From Saprospiraceae bacterium (GTDB lineage: Bacteria > Bacteroidota > Bacteroidia > Chitinophagales > Saprospiraceae), in NCBI GenBank assembly GCA_019694255.1, contig JAIBCI010000031.1, positions 62,001 through 126,000 on the forward strand: 64,000 nucleotides of DNA, in the 5' to 3' direction. Both the position numbers and the translations under genes were made by a program. This document shows positions 45,747 through 54,300 of the stretch, in pieces; within the stretch, counting starts at the first letter, position 1, and each line of letters opens with the position of its first letter. Under the pieces are notes generated by a model that did not search any database, had not been told where the DNA came from, and saw only the letters and a list, made by a program, of their open reading frames with translations.

Positions 45747-46378
45747 GGTGCCAGAATATCCCTTTTCCAGACAATGTCAGATCTGACGCGGGCGTAACGC
45801 AACCGGTCATGAAGTCTACTGCCTCTTCCCTGCCAAAACTCAATCATTGAAGGTCTGATCAGGTATCCGCCCCAATGCTCCGGGCACTGTACCTCTGCAG
45901 GATTAGACTGGTAATAAGGGATTTTTTCTTCCAGTATTTTCTTGTTCGGAATGACCTGGCTTTGCGGAGAGACGATGGCCGAAATTCTGGATTCAAATGG
46001 CCGTGAGTCGAAGTAGAGAACACTTTCTTGCCGGGATATCTTGCTTGCGACCCCTTCCACGCGTAGTTGCCTTTCCAGCGCCATCCAGTAGAAACACAAT
46101 GCAACCTGTGGGTTGATTTCTATGTCTCGCGCTTTGATGCTATTGTAATTGGTGAAAAAAATGATTCCTTCAGAATTTAGTTCCTTGAGTAATACGTAAC
46201 GTGAACTCGGTCGATTGTGTTGATCGACGGTGGACAGACACATGGCGTTGGCATCCGGCAGGCCTGCTTCGATGGCATCATCCAGCCATATTCTAAATAG
46301 TTCCAATGGCTGTTCCGGCGCTTCTTCAAAACTGAAAGCACTTTTTTTGTAGTCTTTGCGAAGATGTTGGTAGCTCAT
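45743..46378 (-). CDS. pdxH: pyridoxamine 5'-phosphate oxidase
   Basis: PdxH oxidises PNP or PMP to the cofactor PLP with FMN and oxygen. The 211-residue product starts at the ATG 46378 (MSYQHLRKDYKKSAF), matching the usual N-terminal helix; the nine upstream residues of the open frame are cysteine-rich and cross the ribosomal operon terminator. Diagnostic patches: AMCLSTVDQHNRPSSRYVLLKE, FFTNYNSIKARDIEINP, FYWMALERQLRVEG and the C-terminal EFWQGRGSRLHDRLRY, where Arg and His bind PLP. The 3' end overlaps ligA's stop codon. Confidence 0.95.
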   Translation of the reverse strand: MSYQHLRKDYKKSAFSFEEAPEQPLELFRIWLDDAIEAGLPDANAMCLSTVDQHNRPSSRYVLLKELNSEGIIFFTNYNSIKARDIEINPQVALCFYWMALERQLRVEGVASKISRQESVLYFDSRPFESRISAIVSPQSQVIPNKKILEEKIPYYQSNPAEVQCPEHWGGYLIRPSMIEFWQGRGSRLHDRLRYARVRSDIVWKRDILAP

Positions 46379-46388
46379 TGTACAGAAA

Positions 46389-46419
46389 CAAAAAACCCGC
46401 GTCATTGGATGGCGCGGGT
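46389..46419 (-). terminator. rho-independent terminator of the rpsF-rpsR-rplI operon
   Basis: On the minus strand ACCCGCG (46419-46413) pairs with CGCGGGT (46401-46395) over an 11-base loop, followed by a T-rich tract. It lies about 30 bases after the rplI stop and just before pdxH. Confidence 0.82.
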
Positions 46420-46450
46420 CGCGTTTTTATTTTAAAAAAAATCTACACAA

Positions 46451-46897
46451 TTAATCGGCGACAACTTCAAATTTAAGTGGAGCAATTACTTGCTTGTGCA
46501 ACTCGATCTGCGCCGTGTATTCGCCCAGTTCTTTGACCTCATCCGGTAGTTTGATCTTCTTGCGTTCAACGTCAATACCTGCTTGCTCCTTGAGGGCATT
46601 GGCAATTTGCACATTGGTGACGCTTCCGAAGATTTTGCCGCTGGTTCCTGATTTCGCCCCGATCTTCAGATTGAGTTCTTCAATCTGGGAGGCAATCTCT
46701 TTGTACTCGTTCAGTTTTTTATTTTCTCTGGCTTCCTCCTGGCGCATCAGTTCCTTGAGCACACGGAGGTTGGTATCGCTGGCAGGAACTGCAAACCCCT
46801 GAGGAATCAGGTAATTGCGTCCGAATCCAGGCTTCACATTGACAACGTCGTGTTTGTCGCCAAGTTTTTCTACATCTTTAGTGAGTATAATTTGCAT
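46451..46897 (-). CDS. rplI: 50S ribosomal protein bL9
   Basis: bL9 binds 23S rRNA and helps reading-frame fidelity. The 148-residue product has the conserved N-terminal domain (MQIILTKDVEKLGDKHDVVNVKPGFGRNYLIPQ split over the RNA-binding loop, key GxxxGD, GYxRNYLIP pattern), the long connecting helix and a C-terminal domain with GKIFGSVTNVQIANAL. Normal length. Last gene of the rpsF-rpsR-rplI operon, with a strong terminator just downstream. Confidence 0.97.
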   Translation of the reverse strand: MQIILTKDVEKLGDKHDVVNVKPGFGRNYLIPQGFAVPASDTNLRVLKELMRQEEARENKKLNEYKEIASQIEELNLKIGAKSGTSGKIFGSVTNVQIANALKEQAGIDVERKKIKLPDEVKELGEYTAQIELHKQVIAPLKFEVVAD

Positions 46898-46927
46898 AAT
46901 ACTTTTTTGTCTGGTGAATCAATCTAA

Positions 46928-47194
46928 TTACTTCAAAAGGTCAGACAGGTAAGGCAGGATCGCCAGATGACGGGCTCTCTTTACTGCAGTGGATACCCTG
47001 CGCTGAAATTTGAGCGAATTGCCAGTAAGTCTTCTGGGAAGAAGTTTACCCTGCTGGTTAATGAACTGGATCAGAAAATCCGGATCCTTGTAATCAACAT
47101 GTTTTAATCCGAAGCGCTTGAAGCGGCAGTATTTCTTTTGCTTCTGTCCGATATTCGGATTACTGAGAAATTTTATTTCATCTTGTGTTGCCAT
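46928..47194 (-). CDS. rpsR: 30S ribosomal protein bS18
   Basis: bS18 sits on the platform of the 30S subunit next to bS6. The 88-residue product shows YCRFKRFGLKHVDYKDPDFL, the conserved LLPRRLTGNSLKFQRRVSTA patch and ending VKRARHLAILPYLSDL. Lies between rpsF and rplI with 27- and 30-base gaps, the standard Bacteroidota order without a priB/ssb gene between. Confidence 0.97.
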   Translation of the reverse strand: MATQDEIKFLSNPNIGQKQKKYCRFKRFGLKHVDYKDPDFLIQFINQQGKLLPRRLTGNSLKFQRRVSTAVKRARHLAILPYLSDLLK

Positions 47195-47221
47195 TTTTTA
47201 GACTTTTGAAAAGGTGATCAA

Positions 47222-47692
47222 TTAATTTTCCTGTGGCTTTTCTGTTGGTGCCACTTCAGGTTCAGCCGAGCGCTTGGAATTCACCGCTTCCGGATTAAAT
47301 GCCTGATAAGGAATGTACTCCAAAGGTTTTTTGACGACAGGCTCCTTGGGTACACGTTTACCGATTTTTCCGCTTCTCTTGTCTTCATTGTACTTGACCG
47401 CATATTTGTCAAGCTTTACAGTAAGAAATCTCATGATCCGCTCATCGCGCTTTAGCGTGAGCTCAAACTTGTCGATGAATGTGCCGGTCTCCGAGGTAAA
47501 TTCTATCGTGTAGTACACGCCCGTCGAGCGCTTATTGATAGAATACGCCAAAGGCCTCAGGCCCATTTCATCTACATGGATGATCCTGGCGCCTTCGCTG
47601 GTCAGGATATCCTGGTAGGACTTTGCTGTCGATTTGACTTCATCGCCCGACAGCACCGGGTCCACGATGAAGGTAACTTCGTAATGACGCAT
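47222..47692 (-). CDS. rpsF: 30S ribosomal protein bS6
   Basis: bS6 pairs with bS18 on the small subunit. The first about 100 residues are a canonical bS6 fold (MRHYEVTFIVDPVLSGDEVK, GLRPLAYSINKRSTGVYYTIEF, ELTLKRDERIMRFLTVKLDK). The product is 156 residues because of a Lys/Pro/Glu-rich tail (about 110-156) of the kind seen in Bacteroidota, probably disordered. First gene of the operon, with a clear promoter 28 bases upstream. Confidence 0.97.
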   Translation of the reverse strand: MRHYEVTFIVDPVLSGDEVKSTAKSYQDILTSEGARIIHVDEMGLRPLAYSINKRSTGVYYTIEFTSETGTFIDKFELTLKRDERIMRFLTVKLDKYAVKYNEDKRSGKIGKRVPKEPVVKKPLEYIPYQAFNPEAVNSKRSAEPEVAPTEKPQEN

Positions 47693-47720
47693 GTTTATAA
47701 AAAATTTTAATAAAGGGCTG

Positions 47721-47752
47721 CAAAAATACGCCTTTCAGGCCGATTCATCAAA
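47721..47752 (-). promoter_or_regulatory. promoter of the rpsF-rpsR-rplI operon
   Basis: On the minus strand TTTG (47752-47749), a 20-base spacer and TATTTTTG (47728-47721) match the Bacteroidota consensus in both boxes and spacing. The rpsF start is 28 bases downstream. This is the best promoter in the window. Confidence 0.75.
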
Positions 47753-47853
47753 ACTTTAGGCGCCTAAATTATTCTATCCATTACGACAGGCAATCTGCTG
47801 TTATAAATTATTCAATTTCAGTTATTTATATATCAAAATTGATCTTATGGAAA

Positions 47854-48162
47854 TCAGAGTTCCCATTCCTTGTCGGAGACCGGAGGCACCGGCCAGTCTT
47901 TCTTGTGTTGCAGGCGCTGTTTCTGCCTTTGCCAGATCTCCCGCGCAAGCTCGTCCGCAAAATGTCCCGCGAAACTTCTCTGGATAAGCTCCTTCAGACG
48001 GCCTTCTTCAATGTCCAGACGATAAAGGTAGCTAAACAGCAGATTGATGTCGTTGGCCTGAAGCTCTTCGATCCGCTCGCGGATCCGATCAATATAGGCT
48101 TCTTCCGCTTCGTTGACGCGCAGTTGCATTTCCTGGTTGAAGCGCTCCTGTTCGTAAGCCAT
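47854..48162 (-). CDS. hypothetical protein, 102 residues, charged helical
   Basis: A small protein predicted to be almost entirely helical and rich in Glu, Arg and Gln (MAYEQERFNQEMQLRVNEAE, RIRERIEELQ, AREIWQRQKQRLQHKKDWPV), with no signal peptide or membrane segment. I do not recognise the family. It starts two bases after the stop of the regulatory-domain protein (48165), so the two are co-transcribed; its real-gene status rests on this tight coupling and the clean codon pattern. The N-terminal coiled-coil-like segment suggests it binds another protein. Confidence 0.6.
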   Translation of the reverse strand: MAYEQERFNQEMQLRVNEAEEAYIDRIRERIEELQANDINLLFSYLYRLDIEEGRLKELIQRSFAGHFADELAREIWQRQKQRLQHKKDWPVPPVSDKEWEL

Positions 48163-48164
48163 GA

Positions 48165-48797
48165 TTATTTTTTCTTCTTGAAATCACCCCTTTTCCAGGC
48201 TTTAAAAAACTCAATCCAGGCGATCGGACTGAAAATCCGCTGGGGTGGTATCTGGCCCTGATAATAATATCGTTGGGCCTGTTGGTTGAGGTACAGACTT
48301 ACACTCTCTCGGCCATCAGGTGGCGTAATTTTCATCAGTTCACGGATCCTGGACTGGATCAGGTTGGCCTCGGCAATCTTGCGCATACTCTCCTCTACAT
48401 CCATAGCCAAAAACTCGGGACGGAAGTGCTCCCGGTCGGGCCAAGGATTCACCGTCACTTTAGGCAGAAATATGGTGTCCCGTTCGAGTTGCTGGTTGAG
48501 GGTAAGATGATCTGATTCTTCTCCTTTCGGAATGATGAAAAGCGCTTCTTTATAGCTCAGATAATTAAATCGAATCGTGTCCCCACGACTCGCAGCGATG
48601 CTGTAGAATCCCAACTCATTGCCAAAGACTACCCGAAACCCGTTGTTGATACTCACTTCTGCAAAAGGCAGCACCTTGATTTTCTGACCTTCTCGTGAAT
48701 AGACCATTCCGCTGAGCTGCACCAGTTCGTAACCCTGCGCAGCCAGACTTAACGTACAGCCCATGGCAATAAGGAATGGCAGGATCTTGTGGTGCAT
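48165..48797 (-). CDS. carboxypeptidase-regulatory-like domain protein, exported
   Basis: From the ATG at 48797 the product is 210 residues with a signal peptide (MHHKILPFLIAMGCTLSLAA). Residues about 22-110 form a carboxypeptidase-regulatory-like beta-sandwich (LSGMVYSREGQKI, AEVSINNGFRVVFGNELGFYSIAASRGDTIRF split in two strands), the fold that precedes TonB plugs, but here no barrel follows. The C-terminal half (WPDREHFRPEFLAMDVEE, then LMKITPPDG) is of unknown function. The frame is open from 48839, giving an atypical N-terminus, so the later ATG is chosen. Divergent from the PhoD-like gene, 103 bases away. Confidence 0.75.
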   Translation of the reverse strand: MHHKILPFLIAMGCTLSLAAQGYELVQLSGMVYSREGQKIKVLPFAEVSINNGFRVVFGNELGFYSIAASRGDTIRFNYLSYKEALFIIPKGEESDHLTLNQQLERDTIFLPKVTVNPWPDREHFRPEFLAMDVEESMRKIAEANLIQSRIRELMKITPPDGRESVSLYLNQQAQRYYYQGQIPPQRIFSPIAWIEFFKAWKRGDFKKKK

Positions 48798-48900
48798 CAA
48801 TTGCAAATGAACAAAAATTTCAGCATAATGGAGATTCATATTTGGTAACAGTCTAAAGCAGCATTCGTTGTACTTTTAGACCCGTTTGAAAGAGTCCGCT

Positions 48901-50262
48901 ATGCGTCAATTGTTGCACTTAAGTTTATTCGTAATTTTATTGGGACATGCATCGTATGCGCAGATTAAAAGTGGCCCGATGCTCGGATATGTAGAACTGC
49001 GCACAGCCAAAGTCTGGTGTGAGGTTATTCCGGGCACACACATCGGACTCGATTACTGGGCAGTTCAGGAGCCTGAAAAAATTCACCAGGCCTTCAGAAA
49101 AGTGAACAGTTTTATGAATTTTGAGACCGTCCAGTTTGACCTTGTCGATCTTCAACCGGGCACACGATACGAATACCGCCTGACCGGATATGAAGGCAAG
49201 CGCAAGATAGACAGCAAGTTGCCGCGTTACCACGGATTTCTGACTACGCAGGAACTATGGCGCTGGCGTCGACCGGCACCGGACTTCAGCCTGATTACGG
49301 GAAGTTGCGCATACTTCAACGAACCGGTATATGACCGTCCTGGCAACCCTTATGGGTCAGATTCCATTATTTTTGAGACGATGTCAAAGGAAAAAGCAAA
49401 CCTGATGGTGTGGCTTGGCGACAACTGGTACACACGGGAAGCAGACTATGGCAGCGAATGGGGTTTATGGTATCGCGCATCGCGTGACCGATCGCTGGAA
49501 TGCCTGCGCGAACTCAATAAGAATATGTCCAATGTGGCCATCTGGGATGACCATGACTTTGGACCTAACAATGAAGGCGCTGCATATATCTTCAAAGAGG
49601 AATCCCGCAGGGTTTTTCAATCCTATTGGGCTAATCCGACATATGGTATGGACAATAAGGGTATTTATACCAAGGTCAGCTATAATGATGTGGATCTCTT
49701 TCTGATGGACGGCCGCAGCTGGAGGAGTTCGGATGACCTACCTGATCAGATCAATGGACAACCCAACATGGCTAAAAGAATGTTCGGTCAGGAACAGATG
49801 GACTGGCTTAAAAATGCGCTACTCAACAGCACCGCCGCGTTCAAGATCATTGTATCCGGTTCGCAAATGCTGAATCCACTTTCTCCCTTAGATTGCTTCA
49901 CACATTTTCCGGCAGAGAAAAAAGAGTTGATGGACTTTTTGCAGACGTCAAAGGTCAATGGTGTACTTTTCCTCTCCGGTGACAGACACCTCAGTGAGAT
50001 TAACAAAATTGAAAGAGACTCCCTCTACACGCTTTATGATATCACGGTGTCCTCGCTGACAGCAGGAGTCTCCAAAATGACCAAAGAGGAAAAAGTCAAC
50101 CCGAACCGCGTCAATAATTTCTTTCTGGAAGAGCATAACTTTGGACGATTTACTTTTACCGGTGACAAGAAAAACAGAAAACTGAATATCGACTTTATCG
50201 ACAAAAACGGAAATACCCGTCACAGTTTTGAAATTTCTGCTTCTGCACTCAAAAACAAATAG
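48901..50262 (+). CDS. alkaline phosphatase D (PhoD-like) family protein
   Basis: A 453-residue exported phosphoesterase. Signal peptide [20 protein letters not shown]; a short N-terminal sandwich; the metallophosphatase core with [38 protein letters not shown] and [13 protein letters not shown], the Asp, Asn and His set that binds Fe/Ca in PhoD. It would hydrolyse phosphate esters or diesters in the periplasm. The frame is open from a TTG at 48886; the ATG at 48901 gives the better signal peptide. yidD begins 2 bases after its stop. Confidence 0.88.
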   Translation: MRQLLHLSLFVILLGHASYAQIKSGPMLGYVELRTAKVWCEVIPGTHIGLDYWAVQEPEKIHQAFRKVNSFMNFETVQFDLVDLQPGTRYEYRLTGYEGKRKIDSKLPRYHGFLTTQELWRWRRPAPDFSLITGSCAYFNEPVYDRPGNPYGSDSIIFETMSKEKANLMVWLGDNWYTREADYGSEWGLWYRASRDRSLECLRELNKNMSNVAIWDDHDFGPNNEGAAYIFKEESRRVFQSYWANPTYGMDNKGIYTKVSYNDVDLFLMDGRSWRSSDDLPDQINGQPNMAKRMFGQEQMDWLKNALLNSTAAFKIIVSGSQMLNPLSPLDCFTHFPAEKKELMDFLQTSKVNGVLFLSGDRHLSEINKIERDSLYTLYDITVSSLTAGVSKMTKEEKVNPNRVNNFFLEEHNFGRFTFTGDKKNRKLNIDFIDKNGNTRHSFEISASALKNK

Positions 50263-50264
50263 CC

Positions 50265-50489
50265 ATGTCCATTTTGCGCTGGTTGGTCAAAGGTCCTGTA
50301 CGCTTGTACCAGATCTTACTTTCACCCATGCTGGGCAAAAACTGCCGTTACAATCCTACCTGCTCCAACTACATGCTCCAGGCAGTTGACGAGTGGGGAC
50401 TGTTCAAAGGCACGTGGCTTGGGCTGCGACGTATTTCGCGTTGTCATCCCTGGGGAGGAAGCGGCGATGATCCGGTACCGAAACGTTAG
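50265..50489 (+). CDS. yidD: membrane protein insertion efficiency factor YidD
   Basis: A 74-residue YidD (DUF37) protein that assists YidC-dependent membrane insertion. Diagnostic: [24 protein letters not shown] followed in the sequence by [20 protein letters not shown], with all three conserved Cys. ATG follows the PhoD-like stop by two bases. In other genomes yidD lies near rnpA and yidC; here it is detached from them, as is often so in Bacteroidota. It is the last gene before the repeat-rich accessory island. Confidence 0.95.
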   Translation: MSILRWLVKGPVRLYQILLSPMLGKNCRYNPTCSNYMLQAVDEWGLFKGTWLGLRRISRCHPWGGSGDDPVPKR

Positions 50490-50744
50490 TCGGGGGTCGA
50501 GAGTCCTAAAGGAGCTATGAATTATAAATTATGAATTATGAATTATTTTCAGATTCAACAGAATACTGTCTATTTTACTCGCGACTCACGACTCACAAAT
50601 ACTGAATTATTTTCACATCTACTTTCTACTTAAATGGTTTGGCATTTATTCTGCCCTTAATCAGACGGTTCAGATTTTGCTCCTATTATCAATGGACTGC
50701 TCTAACCATAGAATTCAGATAATATTATCTTAAAAGAAAGCTTT
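50490..50744. other. repeat-rich spacer between yidD and the DUF559 cassette
   Basis: No gene seen. It contains near-palindromic copies of a GACTCnCGACTC-type sequence (50490-50505 and, inverted, 50578-50597) and the AATTATG heptamer array at 50516-50546. Low-complexity AT-rich sequence fills the rest. Confidence 0.5.
50516..50546. repeat. heptamer microsatellite (GAATTAT type)
   Basis: About four imperfect copies of the 7-base unit GAATTAT (one copy reads AAATTAT after a shift). The related unit GAACTAT occurs five times at 57947-57981, at the other end of the same accessory region. Confidence 0.65.
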
Positions 50745-50777
50745 CCCTTCCCAGCCTTCCCTTAAAAAGGGAAGGAG
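50745..50777 (+). repeat. left inverted repeat of the DUF559 cassette
   Basis: A 33-base block whose core, CCTTCCCTTAAAAAGGGAAG plus G (50755-50775), is itself a palindrome able to fold with T-rich sequence after it. Its reverse complement matches 51208-51240 with two differences. It may also act as terminator, since TATTTTT follows on the plus strand. Confidence 0.8.
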
Positions 50778-50800
50778 TATTTTTCGTCTTTTTTGTCACT

Positions 50801-51175
50801 TTAAATCTTTTTTAGGTCCTCGCAATAATTGATAAATTTTGATATTGCGAGTGATGATGACACTTCTTCATTTTTAATCCGATAGACATGGTATCTCATT
50901 TCTTTAAGAATACGCTCTCTTTCCAGGTCATATTCTTTTTGATTTTTGTGAATCCTTCCATCTACTTCGACTATCAATTTTAATTCATGACAATAAAAAT
51001 CGGCAAAAAAATAATTTGTTATTCCTAAAACTTCAGAATGTGCAATTTTATATTGCCTTAGAAACCGCAAACCTAAAAGTCTTCTATTCCTGACTTTTTC
51101 CCTGAATATTTTTTCGGAAGAAGTCATGTTTTTTCTTAAAGACCTAGCAAAATAAATAGCTTCATCGTGTCTCAT
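50801..51175 (-). CDS. DUF559 endonuclease-domain protein (PD-(D/E)XK, Vsr-like)
   Basis: A 124-residue nuclease-fold protein. The N-terminal helix (AIYFARSLRKNMTSSEKIF) and RNRRLLGLRFLRQYKI are followed by the catalytic core: FFADFYCHELKLIVEVDG, with Asp in ADF and the E-x-D of IVEVDG, then HKNQKEYDLERERIL and YHVYRIKNEEV. DUF559 proteins are related to Vsr mismatch endonuclease; their biological role is not established. The gene is alone, on the minus strand, and is enclosed by 33-base inverted palindromic repeats (50745-50777, 51208-51240), with two further repeat copies behind the right one. That is the layout of a small mobile or domesticated element. Confidence 0.88.
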   Translation of the reverse strand: MRHDEAIYFARSLRKNMTSSEKIFREKVRNRRLLGLRFLRQYKIAHSEVLGITNYFFADFYCHELKLIVEVDGRIHKNQKEYDLERERILKEMRYHVYRIKNEEVSSSLAISKFINYCEDLKKI

Positions 51176-51205
51176 TTGTTTCCCTTATTTATTATTAACA
51201 CTTAG

Positions 51206-51325
51206 CGCTCCTTCCCTTTTTAAGGGAAGGCTAGGATGGGTTCACCGCTCCTTCCCTTTTTAAGGGAAGCCCGGGATGGGTTCACCGCTCCTTCCCTTTT
51301 TAAGGGAAGGCCGGGATGGGTTCAC
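51206..51325. repeat. three tandem 40-base repeats
   Basis: Units at 51206-51245, 51246-51285 and 51286-51325. Each begins CGCTCCTTCCCTTTTTAAGG, contains the CTTCCC...GGGAAG palindrome and ends GATGGGTTCAC. Units differ at only a few bases (for example CTAGG versus CCGGG). The last base of unit 3 is the first base of the reverse-complemented stop codon of the 51325 gene. Not a CRISPR array: there are no spacers. Confidence 0.9.
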
Positions 51326-54300
51326 TACCTCAACACGTTCACATCTCCTTTCTCTATGAGCGTGCTTCCATCCTGAAGCTCAATCACCGCACTCCACACA
51401 TATACTCCCGGCAAGGCCTTCTGTCCTTTGAACAGTCCGTTCCATCCTTGTTGTAATTCATTCGATGGGAAGGATTGCTTCTGCCAGACCAGGGATCCCC
51501 AGCGGTCGTAGATGCTCAATACCTTTATACTCGCAGTACCTCCGTAAATAAAAATTGTGAACCATTCATTGATGCCGCCCGGATGTATGACGTTGGGATA
51601 GTAGAGGGACACTTCTTTATTGATCGTCAACACCAACAGGTGAATGGAATCGCATCCATGGCTCGAGGTATAATCTTCTTCATAAGTTCCTGATGCAGGA
51701 TAGATCTTCTGATTCACTGGCCAGAGATAATCGCTATTTGTGATTACCGTATCGATTTGTTTGAATTCAGGATTGATTTTAAGGTTCAGACTTATAATTG
51801 AATCACAACCTTGACTTGATTTGAGTGGATAACGGTATAATCCGGAGTGCGTATAAAGTTGTTGGTTGACTGGCCATAGATATTCCTTGCAAACTTCTGC
51901 TTGTTCCTTTATTTCATAATTCTTATTCACTTTTAAGTTCAATACATACATGGAATCACAGCCTGCTGCGTTGGAATATCTTTCTACATAGACTCCTGAA
52001 CTGTCGTAGCTTCTTCCATTTATGGGCCACACATAGCTTCCACAGTTCGACACACTGTCCTAATAATGTTGTGAGGAGATATTTAGACTCAGATTGATGA
52101 TGGAATCGCATCCTTGGGTATTCGAAATAGTAAATGAATATTGGCCACCTGTCTTAAAGGTCTTTCCGAGGAAATTCAAACTGTCACAGACTGAATATTG
52201 CAGGTCTACGGTATTGGATTTATTGATCGTTAGCTGGAGATGAATAATACTGTCACAGCCATGGATGTTTTGCATTTTATCCTGATACAGTCCGCTCTGT
52301 GTGTAAGTCTTACCATTCCAGTTGTAGGCATCACAGGCTTGTTGTTGAAGGCTTGTGGTATCTGATTTTTGGATACTTAGATTTAGCGTTATGGTGCTGT
52401 CACAGCCTAAATTATTTTGAGTTTTGTAAGTATATATTCCACTGGGGGCATAGACTATTCCGTTCCATAATATGGAGTCACAAGATGTTATTGATTGTGA
52501 CGTTATGCTGGATTGATCAATCTGCAAATTCAGTGTTGCGGTGCTATCGCAGCCTTGTGCATTCTGCGTTTTGAATGTATATGTCCCGCTGTTGGTATAG
52601 GTATTTCCATTCCAGGTATACGTATCGCAGCTTCGGATGCTTGTCATTGAGTTGCTTGAGTTGTGGATGGTCAGATCAAGCGTTGTAATACTATCGCAGC
52701 CCTGTTGGCTCAGCGCCTTGCTTTGATAGCTTCCGGATTGGGTGAGGGTCTTATTATCCCAGACATAACTATTACAGGCGGTCTGTTGAATATTCTTTTG
52801 AATGATGCTGTCGATGGTGAGTTGTAAGGTAATACTGCTGTCACAGCCAAACATACTCTTGCCGGAATAAGTATAAAGTCCACTATTCTTATAGGTTTGT
52901 CCATTCCAGTCGTAGTGATCACAGGCGGATTGAATTTGTAAAGTATGGCTTGAAGGATGTATGCTCAATTGCAGCGTCGTGATGCTGTCGCATCCTTTGA
53001 GATTGATCCTTCGATCTTCGTAAGTACCGCTTTGATCGAGTCTCATTCCATTCCATAGCAAACTGTCACAAGCAGACTGGATGATATTCTGCTGATCTGA
53101 ATTATTGATGATTAGATTCAATGTCGTGCTGCTGTCGCAGCCGTTCGTGCTTGTGGTATCATGCGTATACATTCCGCTGAGTATGTATTTCCGTCCATTC
53201 CACCAATAGCTATCACAGCTGCTTACATTTTGAATCGAACGGATGGTGTCAACGGTGCTTAATTGCAGGATGGTTATGACACTGTCGCAACCATTGTTCT
53301 TATAGATCTTGTGTTCGTACGTACCGGAATCCCTTAGCACGGTGTTAAAGAAATTGTATTGATCTCCTTTGCAGATATTCGCCTGAATAGGCTCGATGAC
53401 CGGAATGTCTATGCTTCGCGAGATATTGTCGGTATAATCACATTCCAGTTGAATGAAGTCGCCATCTCCAAAGGTTCCATTCCCTGTCTTCTTGGTATTC
53501 ACCACCATGAACAGATCCTTCATATCATTAAACTGAAATCGATACACCAAATTCAGCAAACTATCTCCCGCTAAGACGATCTGATCCGTATGATAACTTC
53601 CAATAAAAATTCCATTGTTATTAGGATCTCCGCTATAAAAACTAATGATCAGATTCGTATCTGCATCCTGTGAAGCATCCTTTCGATTGTACACTTCAAA
53701 GATCACCGAATAGGTCATCGTCTTCACATCGTAATTAATGCAAGTAATCTTACCACTCAGGCTTGCAGCGGCTTTCTTCACCATACCATTAGAATCCACA
53801 TAGGATTCCTGCTGCATGAAGTTGTTGTACTTGCCGTTCTTGTACGTTGCCTGATTCTTCGGATACTGCGGCACCGTCAAGTCGTCGTTGATGAATAAAG
53901 GATTATAGGCGTATTGGTTCCAGATGCCGCGGGCGGGAGCCCAGCCGGGGAGGGTGTCGGGCGAGCCAAATACGGTTAGTTTCCCAACACTACCATCACG
54001 AATTTTACCACAAAGTAAGCATATTTTAGCTTGTCCAGATTTATCCAAATCGCCAACTAATGGCATTTCTGAAAGCGTCCATGAAGTACATGGTTCTTGG
54101 AATAATATCAAAGGACTTCCAGACGAAATATCAAATATTCGAAATTCAGTCTCATCCGCATATATTATTTCATTAGTTCCATTTCCGTTCAGGTCGAATG
54201 TTGCAATACCAGTTCCACCCGAGGAATCTGTAGTTTCAATAATCCAATCCAAATTTAAATTGATATTTCCATCGAAATGAAAAGAATATATTCTGCAATA

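Larger units (their letters stand above)
50745..51325. mobile_element. putative small DUF559 cassette with inverted palindromic repeats
   Basis: About 0.5 kb from the left repeat (50745) to the first right repeat (51240), plus two more tandem right units to 51325. It holds one ORF, the DUF559 nuclease. It sits exactly between a repeat-rich spacer and the stop codon of the FG-GAP gene. No transposase and no certain target-site duplication were seen, so mobility is inferred from architecture only. Confidence 0.5.

Noticed and set aside
47839..48261. Plus-strand 140-codon frame
   Set aside because: It lies opposite the tightly coupled 47854 and 48165 genes, and its content is typical of an antisense shadow.
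51206..51325. Possible CRISPR array
   Set aside because: The three 40-base units are directly adjacent with no spacers, and no cas genes are nearby.
52060..52062. TAG as a reassigned sense codon
   Set aside because: Other genes in the window end with TAG (for example the FemAB-like gene and the 51325 end itself), so TAG is a normal stop here.
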